A stretch of DNA of 64,000 nucleotides from positions 14,747,001 through 14,811,000 of the forward strand of contig NC_060026.1 in NCBI RefSeq assembly GCF_021134715.1. Reading direction: 5' to 3'. Source of the DNA: Daphnia pulex. Taxonomy: Eukaryota; Arthropoda; Branchiopoda; Diplostraca; Daphniidae. The notes beneath the pieces were generated by a model. It was not told where the DNA came from, ran no database searches, and was given only the letters and a program-made list of their open reading frames with translations. Position 1 is the stretch's first letter; every line of letters begins with the position of its first letter. The translations under genes and the position numbers were made by a program. Of the stretch, positions 26,101 through 39,325 are shown in pieces.

Positions 26101-29100
26101 CAGGTGAAAAGAGGAGCCCATATTTGAGGCCACCTACTATTTGGCTGGTTGTGTGTGTACGTGTGTGTGTGTGTGTACCGATGGAGCGTAAAAGGGCGGA
26201 GACCTGAATGGAGGTAAGGGGAGGAGTGGCAGGGGACTCCTTTTTCTTTTGTGTGTAGCTACTACTATAGAACTCACTTGTGTGTGTATTTCGTGTGATT
26301 AGACGTAGCGGAATAGAGCCGGCGGGCGAGTTTTTTTATTCATTTCAGATTTGGCGGGTTTCAGAATTTTTTAAAAAAAAGCCCAGGTAGATATACTTTC
26401 TCCTCGTATCTTTTCTCTTTGAATATGATAGAAAAATGACCCCCGGGATGAAAAGAGATGGAGAGAGAAACATCATGATGGTTTCTCTCTCTCCCCGCCG
26501 CAATGACTCTCCGGAATCTTTTAACCTGACTAGAAAGATAAAAAAAAAAACATTCTGTTCGTGACATGGCGGTCACGAATCACGACCACTTGTTCTGGAA
26601 TTTTATCCGAATTCTTATTTTTTCTTTTTTAGAAATTTTATTTCTCTTTTGATATCGATGCGAAAAATTGTCAGTGAAATATTTGAATTTTTGTTTCTGG
26701 CGGGAAATTTGAATTTTAGTTGGATGCGATTTCTTTTCACCTCTTTCCCCAAAAAAAAAACGCCCAATAAAATTAGCCTCAATCGTTTAGACAGATTTTC
26801 ACCTGCTGGCCCGACTACTCGGTGAAAAGAACTTTCTTTCACCCGGAGAAAGATAGCACAGCAGTTGAGTACAAGTATACTAAGTGGTAGTAGAGAGCCG
26901 AGGTCTCTAGCGTGCGTGCTGCAGATGGTGACTCCCAACAGGTTCTCTTCAGGTCAGCAGCCTCACCGGGTATATCTACCAGGTCTCTCTCTCTACCCTT
27001 TTAGTGGGTTAATAGCTGCGCCAGTCCCGGCCAGAGTTTCGGTACTAACGCATCTACACATACATATACCGCCCGGTTGTATAAGAACCAACCGAAATAC
27101 CCCGACGCCATGTGAACTTTCTCCAAAAAGCCACTGAGGGGTCGGTGTAGATCTCCATCATCAGAGTCTTCATCCATCATGGGCCCTTTTTTCTTTTTCT
27201 TTCACGGTGCGTGTAATGGTGGCCGATCGGGAGTGGGGGGGGGGGACTTTATGGGCTCTTCGTGAGCCCACGCGCCCAAATCTTTTCTCTCCTCGATTTG
27301 TTTTCTCTCTCCCGAACGAAACACCTTTTTTTTGGCGACATTGGCGCTGTGAATTTTCGGGGTTTGTATTGAGGTCAAAGCAGCAGATGCATCTCGCGTG
27401 ATGCTGGGCTGCTGCTGGTTCCATCTCTCCTCCGTTCTTTTTGGTTTTTTTCCACCTGTGTGTGTGTTTCTTACATGTTAATGTCCACTTCTCTTTTTAT
27501 CTTTATTTTTTAAAATTTTTCGGGTTCCCTTCTCTTTTCTTTTCTCCGGGTGGAAAAATATCAAAAAAACTTTCTCTCATCGATCGAGCGACCCCAACGG
27601 CATAGAGTCCAAAAGGGGCCTAAAACATGCTTCTTCTTCTAGGAGATAAAACACATTCCGTTCGTGAGTTGTCTCTCTACGCAACACGGAAAAAAAGGAA
27701 AGAGAAAGAGATGATTGTGATTAAAGGGTATTTGATTTACCATAGGAGGAGATGGAATAGAAGAAGCAGGTAGGTCAAAACGTTTTGGGGTTGCCCGCAG
27801 GTGAGAGTTTGACCCGCTTCTTTTTCTTCCCCTACCCCCAAACTGCTGACTGGGACTGGGGAAATGGGTTTTTCACGCTCACCAGAAATGTAGGAAGAAG
27901 AAGAAAAAAGGGAAAGATGAAAAGAAAAAAAAAACCTTGGAAATTATTATTTTATTTTTTATCCCTGGATCGTTTTGTTTGTCAAAGGAATTTCATTTTT
28001 TTTCGACCATATAAAAACCAAAGTGGCTACACTAAAATTGTGTTATATAGAGTAGACAGAGCCTGGTCTCAAATTGAGGATAACTATTTTTTTTTTCTTT
28101 CTTTGATGGGCGTCCATATAACTTTCTAGAAGAAATGAAAGATGAAGTGGCCAATACGAGTCGTACGAACCGGTCCAGTAAATTTGTTCTTCCGCGGGCC
28201 ATTTGATGATTACACCACCGACATTCTTCTTCTTTTTTTTCTTTATTAGTTCTAGACTCGCGCTGGGCGATCATCCAGCGCAATCGAAAGTGTCTAGAAA
28301 GCTTTCTTTCTACCAAGATTTTATTTTATTTTGTTTTGTCTGCTGGGCCCTAAAGGTCCATCGACGGAGAGAGTCGAATTTTTATATTTCTCCCACCGTC
28401 CCCTGGACAAAAACACCAGCCAAAAAACTTTCCGTTTCTCTAATTCACTTTCTCGTGTTGCACTTTTCGGGCTGTTGATTAAAAACTTTATTGCGAGCTC
28501 TCGATTGCCAATTAGCGCAGGTGAAAAGATTCACTGGGAAAAAACCGTTTCACTGGAACTATTTTTTAAGACCCGCCCCGTTTCTTTATTTCCGTCCAGG
28601 GGAGGAGAGAAATTTTCGTTCGATTTCCCGCAAATGATTTCGAAATCAAAAGGGGAAAAAGGGAAATTGAAAATTCGAGTTAGAAATCCTGGACAGTTGA
28701 CGAGCGGATGCGCGTGAATGGCTCATTGGATGGAATCGATGTATTGCCGATTAATTGGAACGACTGGCGGATGTGCGGAAAATGGTCGTCGACGCCACTA
28801 TACACTAATAAAAAAAGGCGACGAGAATTTTCGCTTACCGTTTCCGTTCCCGCGAATCGATCGTCAAATTGATAAGCCAAATAGAAAAGATACTCCCGAA
28901 TTGAAATTGAACAGCAACCAAAACAGAATCACTGGCGGGGAGTCCAGGCAAATTGGATTTGACGTTTGAGAAGAAGCCCAAATGGAGGCGAACGATCGCG
29001 GCGGGATGTGTTGATCGACTGGACGAGCTTTTCGTCCGTTGGTTTTTTGTTCTGGAAAAATCTACTTAAAAAATAGAAGAATCGACAGACTGCTGCTGCT

Positions 29101-32100
29101 GTTCTTTTTCTGTACGTGTAAAAATGGGGTGCGTTGTAATGAGGGTAGACATTCGGTTGTTGTTTTGTTGCATCTGAGAGACGGGCGATGGACGGTACCG
29201 GGGCAGACCATCTGCTCTTGTGCCCGCAAAACACGCGTGCCACCGGCCTCATTCCGTTACTTTTATTTCGTATTCGTACCTGGTATTTCTCTGCCATTTA
29301 TTTTATTTTTGCCGTTTTCAATGGCGTCGTTTAAAAATGTTGAATTTTTAAAAGAAATCACTGCCGCAACATCATTTTTTTTATCAAGATAAGAAAAGAA
29401 AATGATCCAATTTTTAATATTTCTTCACAAAAATTCCAATGGAAATCTGTTAACGTGCAGTGAATCTAAACATGGGGCGACAGATATATTATTCTGGAAC
29501 ACGTTTCCGACACCGTATCTTTTTTTTCCCCCTATGAGTCACCGCAAGTTGTCGGCCGGCCTGGCCCAGCACACCGAAATATACCGCGCTCTCCCATTAT
29601 TATTATTTTCTCCGAAAAAAAAACAAACAGATTATTTATTCAGCCGCCGAAACACCAAAATGCCGAAATCCGGTTCATTAATTCGGAATCGGAATTTTGT
29701 TTTTGGTTTTTTTAAATTTTATTTTCCGTTTGCCAATCGATCGAACGGACATTTTCATGATTAGTTTACGACTTCCCCCTTTTGAAAAAATTCGGAATTT
29801 CAGATTGAAAATAAAAGAAATAAAAAAAAAGACAATGATTATCATCATCAGTTGCGCATCAAAATCGACCTGGTTTCCCGCGGGCTGCGGTTTTTTGTTG
29901 TTGTCCCGGGCGTCCCGTTACACACACACAGGCACTTTGGGGCCGCCCAGTGCATCTGTGTGTGTGTGTACAGTACTGTCGAGGCCCACATTAATAAAGT
30001 ATACACACTCCCCCCACCTTCCTGTAAAAGTACATTACTACGTGATGTTTTCATTCCTTGTTTTATTATTTTTATTTTATTTTTTCCCGGAATATTTGTA
30101 ACAGAGAGAGAGAACCTGGAGGTCCGTGACTAGGTATATATTTATCCAGGCATAATTTAAGTGTTCCTTATTTTATTTTTTCTCCGTGTCTTTGGGGAGC
30201 ATTTTTCTATGTGTGGGTCTGTTGAATTGGTAATTTATATATTCTGCCGCCGCCGACTTGGTTATTCATCATTTTCTGGTGTTTTTCTTTATTTTTCAAT
30301 GGGAAAAAATTCCCATCACGCTCTCTTGGGGGCGACTTGACGGCCATTTTGTGTGTGTGTGTGTGTGTGGAGGGAGAGAATTATAAGGGCATAACATTTA
30401 ATTTGACGACAAAATAGGCTGGCATCCATCAAAATGAGCTGCTCGGCGTCTCAACCGTTTTTGGTGGGTGCGCGCGATCCCGGCCAATGTAATTTTCAAT
30501 GGACGTCATCAACTTCTTCCAAACGTGTTGAGAAAGAAAATCGCCTTTGGGGGGGTACTCGACATTGATGGAACCTTTTCCGTCACCATAGCGACACCCG
30601 ACGCCAATCGTAAAAAAAATTCCATAAAAGAATTTTTCCCTCAATGGGATTTACCCAAACAAAACGACGTGTGGAATGTCCCAAAAAATTCCAAAAGTCA
30701 TCGCCAAATCACGCAACAAAAATAACAAGAAATTCGACTTGTACGGGGCCAATTCAGTTCAAATGAGAAAGCGTCCCGAGATGAAATTTTTATTTGATTA
30801 AAAAAAAAGATGATTAACGAAAGCCAATCTCTCTCTCGATAACACGGGGGGGAAGGTAATCCATCATCAACTCTAACTCTTGTTTTCTTGTGTTTCTAGC
30901 CTGGAAATTCTCCAGTGGAGAGTGGAAAACTGCGCAATCTCTAATTCTCAACATGTTGTTAACTCGTGAGATTGTCGGGACCAGATTGACTACCCCCTTT
31001 TGTCCATTTTGGGGTTTCTCCCCTAGTAGAAAAAGAAGACCATTCACGAAACGAGTCTGAAAAAGAGTTAAAGAATTGAATTGGAACTTTTTATGATATT
31101 TTTGATTTCATTGCAAAATAAATCGTTGGATAGAAAAAAGAGCCGAGTCAGAAATGCAACCTAGATTCGCTCTAGCGGGTGGTGGTATTATTATTATATC
31201 GACTTGTTCTTTCACGGCCATTATGCAATCAAATCTCTCCGTCCTGGATATTTCTCTCCTGGGCACCACCAGCCACCAGCACTCCTCTGTATAACAAATC
31301 GGTGGAACACATTTGATAATAAATCTTTTTGTTCGGCTTCTCGTCACAAAAAGAATTCCTGCATAATATCTTGCGCAAAAAAAAACCAACTTTTGTGTGT
31401 GTCGTAACAATGTGTCGTACTAGCCGCAACAACAACTATCGGGAAAAGAAATAACAACAACGCGACTTGAAAGAAGAAGAAAAAAAAAAGGGAAAAGAAT
31501 TTTGGGTTTGTATAGAATGAGGTCGACGGGCATTGTACCTTTCTTTCTTTTCCTTCCGCGTTTTATTTAGAAGAAGAGGAACCCTTCCCTTTTTTCCCCC
31601 CAGCCAGCTCACGGTCCGTTCATCTCTTTTCTCTCTCTCCCGACAAAACTTCTTTCACGAACGGACAACGACTCGGAGCTACCAGTCCAGGAGAAAGTTT
31701 TCCTTAGCCAACGGGGGCATATATATTTCTTTATTTTGATTTCTTCTCTTCAGCTTTGCGTGTGTAGAATTTTCACGAAAATATCTTCTTAAAAAGGAAG
31801 AGATCAAAAGTTGACCATAAATTTATTGTCTTTTTTTTTCGGTCGGGTTGAATGGAACGTGAAACTAATTTTTTCTTTGAATCAAATTGGATGGTCAATC
31901 CCGCGCCACTGTTTTCTTGTTTTTGTTTGGTTTTTTTCCCGCAATTTTTTGGATTAGTTGCGGTTTATCAGTCAAATTTGCATGTGCCGATTATTAATCC
32001 TCCCGCCTCCCGGCCAGGAACTGGTTTTTGGATTCTCTTCGGTGCCGTAAGAGACTCACGAATATTTTGGTTTTTTGAGTCATCGACTAATAAATAATCG

Positions 32101-35100
32101 CCGGTGATTTGATTGAACATTTTTACGGTCTAAATCATTTGCGGTGTATCTATCTCACATTTATTCAAATCGGCGTGAAACTTTCTTTTCTCTCTCTCTC
32201 TCTCTCCCACCTACCCCCAAATGAATGTCTTTAACCTTTTCGGGATAATCAACAAATACCTACTAAAGGTATATCTCAACTTGAAAATAACTTAAGCACC
32301 GCCACCAACTGCAGCACAGGGAAAGATATCAGACTACTCATTCCAAAGTTACTTTCTTTTCCTGGACCATTCAAATGCTAACAAGTTTTGAGTCATAGAC
32401 TCTCTCTCTCTCTCTCTGGGCCGGCTGGCCGGTGCTGGGATGGATGGCGGAAGGAGGGGGGGGGGTTATAGTTGCAACTACTATAACCAACAGCTGAGAG
32501 CTCCGACCTTCTTCTTCCATAGTGAGAGGCAAGTTTTAGGTGGGGGGCAAGTCCAGCCATCGATCCGGCCGGAAGCCCATACACACAGTGTGTGTGTGTA
32601 TGTATCCCGCCCGCCATTACCCGTGTGTATGTTTAACTTCCGTGAGTTTTGGTTTTGATATTACGAGTCGTGACCAGCAGCCAAGGCGGACTGTTTGATG
32701 ATGGTCTACCATCATTTGGGTGTAGTTTTTCTTTCTTTATTTATTTATTAGATATTCTTTTTCGCACGAGTCTAAAACTCGTGCGTGTGTATTCAACTAT
32801 TCCTGCGGGAGTCACGATCAAGAGCCACACACACACACCAGTGAAAATCCATCAAAGTTTTGTGTGTTGCTATTTAGCCCCCCTTCCAAAGGGCTGCTGG
32901 CTGGGCTGGACTGAACTGGACTGGGGGGGGGGGGGTTAGATTGTAATACATATCCGGCAACTCCTCCTCCCCCCACTTCTTATACGGACGGATGGATTCC
33001 GCTTAGTTTTTTTCTTTTTTTCTATGACGCAATCGCCTAATGACCGTTAATGGCTGGGTGTTTCAACAGACACTCTTGTGTGTGTGTCACATAGTCCATT
33101 ATGTTTTTTTAACGATTTTGAACGATACCAGCGGGACAACTTTTTTTTTTTTGGCGGGTCTGCAATCGAACGGATCAATAAACGCGGGGGAAGAAGAAGA
33201 AGGAAGAAAAATAAAAGGCTAATAGTAATTAGGACTAACACGTTGGTTTGCCGTGGTTGGTGGTCATAAGAGAAAAGAAAAAAAAAAGAAAAACAACCGC
33301 CGGGTATTGATCGTCGGCCCTACCCAACACACACACACACAACACACAATTTCGGCCACTGCCAATACTGCATGTCCAAAGTCGAATTGGGTGGGGGGTT
33401 TCTTGTCTTGTTTAAATATTGATTTCTTTCCCGCCGAGGTTACTCGGTCTCTCTCTTCTCTTTCAACTCGATTGGACCTAACGGGATGTGTAACTTGAGA
33501 TTTGATTATTTTGTCCATTTGACATTTGCACAGATGGGCCGAAAGAGATGGGAGTCAGCGTCGAGTACCTCCGAGGGCTGCCACAGCTCACCGTGCCGCT
33601 GCCGTCCAGAAAAGAGCTCTGGTAAACAACACACACATTCCTTTTTCATTTTATTTTATTGGGAAGAAGCTTTTAGACTATTTGCATAATCTCCAGTGAC
33701 GCAATTTCTTCTTTTTCCCTTGCGTGATGCGGCCATTCAAATAAAAATAAAAAAGATCCCAGACCAATTGAATACAGCGAAAAAAGGCCAATTTGAATAG
33801 AGTGCTTTTGTACGTTGTAATATTCCCTTTTTTCCTTGTTGTACACATCGAAAATTAAAAGTAACCTAACGGCGCCTGACCTGATTCCTTTTTGTTTTCT
33901 GTCCGCCTATGTCGGTGTGTGTCGTCTAGTCGCTGTTAACTCTGGGATTTATTTCGGTTTTATTTGGAACCAATTCTTTTTTTTTCGCTTAGTCTCTTCT
34001 CATTGCGACCTGTCACGCATAGCGTCGGCGACCTGATGGAACAAATACGATCCGAAGACCGGGGAATCGATCGTGTCGTCTTGAAAACCATCGGTAAGTG
34101 CATTTCCCTTTTTATTCTTTTCCCTTTTTTATTATTTTGATTCCAGTTCAACTTCGTTCAACTCGGCGCAGTTCCGTCCGTCACCCGGGCCCATCACCTG
34201 TCCCAACGGGATTCGACCCCCTACCACCACTCCCTTTTTTGCGTGAAATAGGATCCCTTTTCTTATATCTAAGCCGCCGCTCTCTGCCATTTCTGTGAAA
34301 AATTGCCGAGCGTTCGTGACCGTTTTCAGTTGAGCCCATCACGAATTATTTTTTATTTTTATTTTTTAAAATAAAACAGACGGAACGAGGATCGCTGCGT
34401 CCAACACGATTGAATCGCTGATGGAACAGGACTTTGATCTCGTCATCAACGACGTCTCCTATCGCGTAACGACTCCCGAACGCGAACGCGTTTCCAGGGT
34501 AATTTCTTCTATTTTTGGGAATCATCATTTCTTATATAATAATCTGTCGCTGTCGACATTATTTTTTGTCTTCCTCCTTTGACTCCTCCAGGAAGAGATG
34601 GAACGACTTTCAGACGTGCAGAATTTAGTGATGCAATTGTACGAGGCCCTGCACGTTGGCGAACACCAACTGAAGAAGGAACGACATTTGATGGCCCAGC
34701 TGGAACAACTTCAATCGCAGCTTCTTCCCTTGGAACAAGTAAAAATATTCCCATCAAACTTTTTTCTCGTGTTAGACAACGTGATGGGTTGTCTCTGTCA
34801 CCCCCTTGTGTGTGTCTATCGGGAAAAAGAAAAAAAGATGTTGATATAAGAAGTACTCACTCGGGAAATAAGAATTCATTTTCCTTCTATTTCATCTTAT
34901 ATTCCGGCTGTCCGGAAGAGACTCTCGGCGGGGGGAGTAATTTTATTAGGGCGGCAGACGACGACGAGCCCCGTGCGTGTAATCCGATTTCATGCCATTC
35001 ATTTAGACCAGGAGCTGATGGCCCTTGCGTCTTTTCTATTTGTCTTGGTTGTCTTTGGGGTCGACCGAAAGTTACAACTTTTCGGTCTTGTCCGTCCGCA

Positions 35101-35710
35101 GACGGAGACTAATAAAAGCAAATCTTTTCTTTTCTTATTTTGATAGAAGAAGAATTTAGTGATGGCCGGAGCCGAGCGGAGGACGACAACCTTCACTTGG
35201 GTCGGACTGGCTCTCATGGGCGTCCAATTCGGAGCTCTGGCCCGTCTCACATGGTGGGAATACAGCTGGGACATTATGGAGCCCATCACGTACTTTGTCA
35301 CCTACGGAACGTCCATCGCTTGCTTCGCCTATTACGTCCTCACTAAGCAGGTATAGGATTTGACCCAGTTATCATTTAAAAGAAAATCGATTCATACTTA
35401 ATGTCATTGAAAATAGGAGTACATTCTGCCCGAGGTTCGTGACCGCGAGTACTTGCTGCAGTTCCACAAACGAGCCAAAAAGGTGGGCATGAACGTGGCC
35501 GAGTACAATCGGCTCCAGGAGAGCCTCGCCCAGGTTGAAAACGATTTGAAGCGGCTGCGGGATCCCCTGCGCGTTCACCATCCACCGGCCGGCGCCAAAC
35601 TCTTCGATCCAGCAGCCACCGCCATGGGCTCCTCTTCCGACCTCGTGTCGACGAGCCTCTGGAATCGAACTCAACTCCGTCTACAAAATCTTCTACGGAC
35701 TTCCAAATAA
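20184..35710 (+). CDS. MCU: Mitochondrial calcium uniporter pore subunit
   Basis: Eight coding exons: 20184-20243, 21245-21350, 33534-33621, 33993-34093, 34380-34498, 34592-34738, 35147-35350 and 35417-35710, all in phase, giving 372 residues (human 351). The matrix N-terminal domain is clear from [20 protein letters not shown] onward, then [20 protein letters not shown]. Coiled coil 1 lies in exon 6. Exon 7 holds both membrane helices and the selectivity-filter loop WDIMEP (DIME motif intact) preceded by ARLTWWEYS. Exon 8 gives the C-terminal coiled coil ([20 protein letters not shown]). The protein forms the inner-membrane channel that carries calcium into the matrix. Exons 1-2 encode a basic, Ser-rich leader suited to mitochondrial import. 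I assigned them because a GT donor, AG acceptor and phase (0, then 1) fit exactly across a 12.2 kb intron; they are less certain (about 0.7) than exons 3-8. The large intron contains an antisense gene. Confidence 0.94.
21774..24303 (-). CDS. Serine-rich, largely disordered protein nested in MCU intron 2
   Basis: Two minus-strand exons, 24185-24303 and 21774-23814, join in phase 2 (donor GTGGTT, acceptor TTTTTAG) to give 719 residues. I do not recognise the family. The N-terminus looks folded or conserved: [20 protein letters not shown], then [17 protein letters not shown] across the splice. A second possibly conserved island near residues 500-540 reads [20 protein letters not shown]. Most of the rest is Ser/Pro/Thr-rich with SP repeats, Thr runs, and Asn and Gln runs, typical of cytoskeletal or scaffold proteins with many phosphorylation sites. 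No signal peptide or membrane helix is seen. An in-frame stop lies seven codons before the ATG at 24303, which supports that start if no upstream exon is spliced in. The gene lies wholly in a 12.2 kb MCU intron on the opposite strand. Confidence 0.75.
24820..24849. repeat. Short inverted repeat (9-bp arms, A-rich loop)
   Basis: CCGGCGGAT at 24820-24828 is repeated in inverted orientation at 24841-24849, separated by a 12-base A-rich spacer. It lies between the two minus-strand reading frames in the MCU intron, just past the stop codon of the 24870-25241 ORF, and could act as a hairpin. Confidence 0.6.
24870..25241 (-). CDS. Small hypothetical protein with PPxY-type motif
   Basis: An uninterrupted 123-residue frame starts [20 protein letters not shown]. 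The PPSY motif could bind WW domains. A cysteine-containing stretch ([15 protein letters not shown]) follows, then a basic, low-complexity segment and a C-terminal [15 protein letters not shown]. The frame's base composition is higher in GC than its surroundings, which favours coding. I see no family match. The cysteine-rich stretch plus PPxY near the N-terminus loosely resembles small membrane-associated adaptor proteins, but that is a guess. A splice within it cannot be excluded. It lies upstream of the nested serine-rich gene on the same strand. Confidence 0.35.
   Translation of the reverse strand: MSSSVAVGTDLPPSYQEATTGHQVRPASCIVTACPCTSRSFCSTSGKIEEEEVNDRMDHRRPGKSVTSNRPLGPFGRTGRRRPVRPSQPDLNHGLVDPSRQRKRVVCRHGCGCFDLLLSFFGP
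25242..33533. other. Remainder of MCU intron 2, no gene recognised
   Basis: About 8.3 kb of AT-rich, homopolymer-rich and microsatellite-bearing DNA (CA/GT and CT runs near 26150, 29920, 30350, 32190, 32400, 32585 and 33325). Many open frames exist, but none shows a protein-family signature or neat splice context. Intronic enhancers or alternative MCU first exons could be here, but I see no direct sign of them. Confidence 0.4.
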
Positions 35711-37452
35711 CCTTAACATTTTCAACCAAAACAAAAACGAACAAAACGAAAATGAGAAAACAAAAATCACGACGCAACAAAACAATTACAGGTTCATTAC
35801 CCTTCGATTAGGTGCAAATAAGCGCAGCCGCCATGACAGTGCACAACCATTTGTCATTTATATAATGAAACAGTTGAAAAACAAAACAAAAAAAAGTATT
35901 CATATAGTCTAACATTTTCTTAACATCACTCACATATTTTTTCTCCTCCCCCCCTTAATATTTAACAGCCGCAAAAACTAACGTTTAAATGTTTCGTTTT
36001 CTTATTTAGGCATTTACAATACTGTAAACTTCCTGCCAGGTAAAACATTAACGAGATTTTTGTTTGCAAGTGAGCGTGTGTACTTATTATATATTATACA
36101 GTTTGTATTGTTATATCTTTTCCGGTGTTGGAGAAAAACAAGATTAAATTTTTTGATACAAATTAACCCCCTCCCTCCCTAATCTTTTACTTAACGCAGT
36201 ATTGTTAATCATGTTCATTAGCGTTTATAGGTGCTGAACTGTGCTGAACATTGTCCTTTCTACTACATTTCTCTCTTATTAACAAAAACAAGAAAATTCG
36301 TTTTTGGTTTAGCTCTTTTTTCGGTAGAGTCGATTTGTCATTGCTCCTCCTCCTTCCATACCGAAATAATGATTGTTACTACTCTTATTATTGTTATTAC
36401 TCTTACTAACTATATTATACCTTTCATCTTCTTCCTTCTTTTCTTTTCTTTTTTTGACGATTATAATTCAGCTGTGATACACAATCCATGAATGATGATC
36501 AATCCCGTCATATTTTTCTTTTCTTTTCTCCCTGTGATTTGTTTTTATTGTTATTATTTATTCCGGATCGGAATAATCTCATCTGTCGCCAGTCTCACGG
36601 CTCCTATTATTCAAGACAGTGACCGACGAGTGTGTGTATCTGCATCCTCGTCTTTTTTTCTCCCGATACACAATAGAGGATCTAGGGAATATCCAACGTC
36701 TACCCCACAAACAGTTCCATTCGTGTGTAATCACGTCGTCGCCGTGTGTGTGGGAAAAAAGTAAAGAACGAAGAAGTAAAGAATGGGGCAAAGAGTGGGA
36801 TTTGTTTGCCTTGCAATAACGGTCTATACGGTTTGTACATTTTGTGTCGAGTTTCTTTGAGTTGTTTCCCCATTGCCAGCGGATAGAATAGATGTATGTA
36901 GACTACTAGCTATATCCCCGGCTGTATTATACATAAATGCATACTCAAATAGAGTATGTCGTGTATAGTTTAGCCGAGGATGTGAACGTGACATCTTTTC
37001 AGGGTCCCGGTTCTTTTTTTATTCTTTTTCTTTTCTGTTCGCCGCGGCTCACAATGAGACGCGTGTCTCATCAACCCCCAGCCAAAGGGACCCCAAGTAG
37101 CTCTCAGAGAGAGAGAGAGAACTTGTTAGTAGCCATCATCACATGCCATCACGGTGACGTTTTGTTATGTTTTTCAACAGGAAAGATCCCGAAAGGCGTC
37201 AAAAACGGTTGAACAATGTTCGTTGTAATGTCGCACGTTGATTTATAGTCGGCAATTTCATTTCAAAGGGATTGAAGGGCGAATTTCAAATGAGAAACAT
37301 GTCAGAAAGGTCTGTGCAGTCGAGCCGAGCCGCCATGTTGGCTATTAAATAGCCCCCGTTGATGAGATGGAGGACGATATAATTGCATCAGTTTTCGCCA
37401 GTCAGCAACGAGACGAGCTTCATCATCAAGAAAGAATCTAGAAGAATAAAAA
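35711..37452. other. MCU 3' region and BTG upstream region
   Basis: No coding region supported. The first part is AT-rich and should hold the MCU 3' untranslated region. Near 37370-37410 a CAGTTTTCGCCAGTCAGC stretch resembles arthropod initiator-type start sites (TCAGT-like) about 50-80 bases before the BTG start codon; this is only suggestive. Confidence 0.4.
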
Positions 37453-38016
37453 ATGCATCCAGATGACTTGGTAATTATGCGACGGGCGACCGAAGTGGCT
37501 GCCAATTTCTTATCCAACTTCATTTTGTCGCGAGTGGAAGATGAGGTGAAACGCCGGGATTTCGTCGTCTGCTTGGAGCAATTGCTGGCCAGTCGTTTGG
37601 AACATCATTGGTATCCGGAGCATCCGAGCCGAGGGCAAGCTTACCGCTGCATCCGACTCAATCCATCCAGCGGTCGAGAAGCTCTGATTGAGACGGCCGT
37701 CATCGTGGCCGGTCTGACTTACGCCGACATTCAACTGCCCTTGGAACTGACCGTCTGGATCGATCCCGACAGCGTGGCCTACCGATTCGGCGAGAATGAC
37801 GGATCGCATTGTACTCTGCTATCCTTCGACGATCAATTCGAGCCTTTGAATAATAAGACGACGACGACGACGACTCCTCCTCAAACACCAATAAAAGGAG
37901 ACGGACGAGAGTGCCGGGCATGTCAGATTGTTTTCCAGCAGCACAGTTGTTGTGCTCCATGTCCGGCATTGTCTCATAGTACAACTTATATCGAGCAATA
38001 TAGATGCCAGGGCTGA
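37453..38016 (+). CDS. BTG/Tob-family antiproliferative protein
   Basis: A single-exon frame of 187 residues starts MHPDDLVIMRRATEVAANFL. It contains both BTG signature boxes: box A around HHWYPEHPSRGQAYRCIRLN and box B around LPLELTVWIDPDSVAYRFGE, NDGS. These define the APRO domain (about residues 1-125), which in the family binds the CAF1/CNOT7 deadenylase and promotes mRNA poly(A) shortening and growth arrest. The C-terminal tail has a Thr run and several cysteines (CRACQIVFQQHSCCAPCP) and matches nothing I know. Its size is closer to BTG1/BTG2 (158-171 residues) than to Tob. The lack of introns is common for BTG-like genes in some animals. The ATG is the first in frame. A polyadenylation signal AATAAA lies at 38152-38157. 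Confidence 0.93.
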   Translation: MHPDDLVIMRRATEVAANFLSNFILSRVEDEVKRRDFVVCLEQLLASRLEHHWYPEHPSRGQAYRCIRLNPSSGREALIETAVIVAGLTYADIQLPLELTVWIDPDSVAYRFGENDGSHCTLLSFDDQFEPLNNKTTTTTTPPQTPIKGDGRECRACQIVFQQHSCCAPCPALSHSTTYIEQYRCQG

Positions 38017-38151
38017 TTGATCTCGTCCGCTTTGTTTGAGATGTTCATACGACAGCACAATGTGTATGTATATCTTTTCCCTGTGTAAGTTGAGGCTATT
38101 CAAATGCCAATTGTGTCAATATTCTTTCTCGCTTGCGCAACAACTGCCACA

Positions 38152-38157
38152 AATAAA
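38152..38157 (+). terminator. Polyadenylation signal of the BTG-like gene
   Basis: AATAAA lies about 135 bases after the stop codon, and a second AATAAA follows about 13 bases later. The position is normal for a short 3' untranslated region. Confidence 0.6.
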
Positions 38158-39325
38158 ATTTCCAGTACAATAAATTGTTAGGTTTTTTATCTTTCATTTA
38201 TTTCATAGAATGTTATTTCCTTCACAATTTTCTGAATATTTTTGAAAAAGAAAATGTATCGTTGGATTATTAAAGTCTGGCAACGTCCAACCTGTCGTCT
38301 GCAGAATTTTTTGGGTAATAACAACGTGAACAATGGCCAATATCGCTCTGTTCACAGTAAAGTTCAAATCATTTATTTGTGTGATTAAAATTAGTTTGAA
38401 ATTGCAGAGATTGACGAGAATAGTCAATTTGGTAAGAAGAAGAAGATTCTTCACCTGAGCCACCGACATTGAAGAGGAATACCAAACGAAAATCATCAAA
38501 GTGGAGGTAGCAGGTAAGAACTTTTCCCTTTCTTTATCTGTCGCGAATTTGGATTGAGAACTGTCGATCGATCACATGCCTCAATTTGTCTAAATAATGG
38601 CGTTTAGTTAATTAGCACGACAAGATTAAATTGAAATTGAAATGTTGGTCTTTCATTTTGAAGTTTTATCTGTTGTCATTTTCACACCGAGCGAACAGAT
38701 GGCGCGCCCATCCATTTCGGCGGGTGAAATTCACATTTTGAAAATTAAAACCGAAAAAGTGAAACGCAATTACCAAAGAAAAACGAGATACGTAGGGAAT
38801 AAAAGGGTTTCATTCTCATGTTCATTTATTTAATTTCGAGCTGCGATAGGAAAACAAATGGAGACATTTATTACCGTATTTTTTGTAAGAAAATCAAGCA
38901 CTCAAAATGAGTTTTTCACGTCCCCTGCCCTTATTTTTTGAGATACCAAAGCGAATTATTCTGAACGAGTGCACAATTGAAATGCAAATTCACCAGTGGA
39001 AAAATTATTTCAAAATTCCAATCCGTAAACGAATTAGAGGCGAATGAATTTTTTCCCATATTATGGCCACCCACTTTTTGTTTGGTTGTTTGATTGGTTT
39101 TTTTATGGTCGCGTCTAGAGTTTTGGTTTTGCCGATAGAAACTTGAAGTGTGTGTATTCAATGATTGCACAGTCAAATTTTGGTACAGAAATGGCTACCC
39201 CTAAATGAATAAGAGTCGATCGAATTATCTTTCCCTTCCCCCTAAAAATTCCCATCCCCAAAATTTCGTGTCGACATTAAACAAAAATGGTCGAAAATGT
39301 TTCGTGTCGCCGATGAAGTTGAACC
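38158..39325. other. Intergenic between BTG and C1q genes
   Basis: A 98-codon minus-strand frame (38203-38499) is hydrophobic in the middle but has no family I can name and an internal GTGAAG donor-like site; it is left uncalled. The rest is AT-rich and should include the C1q gene's 3' untranslated region. Confidence 0.3.
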
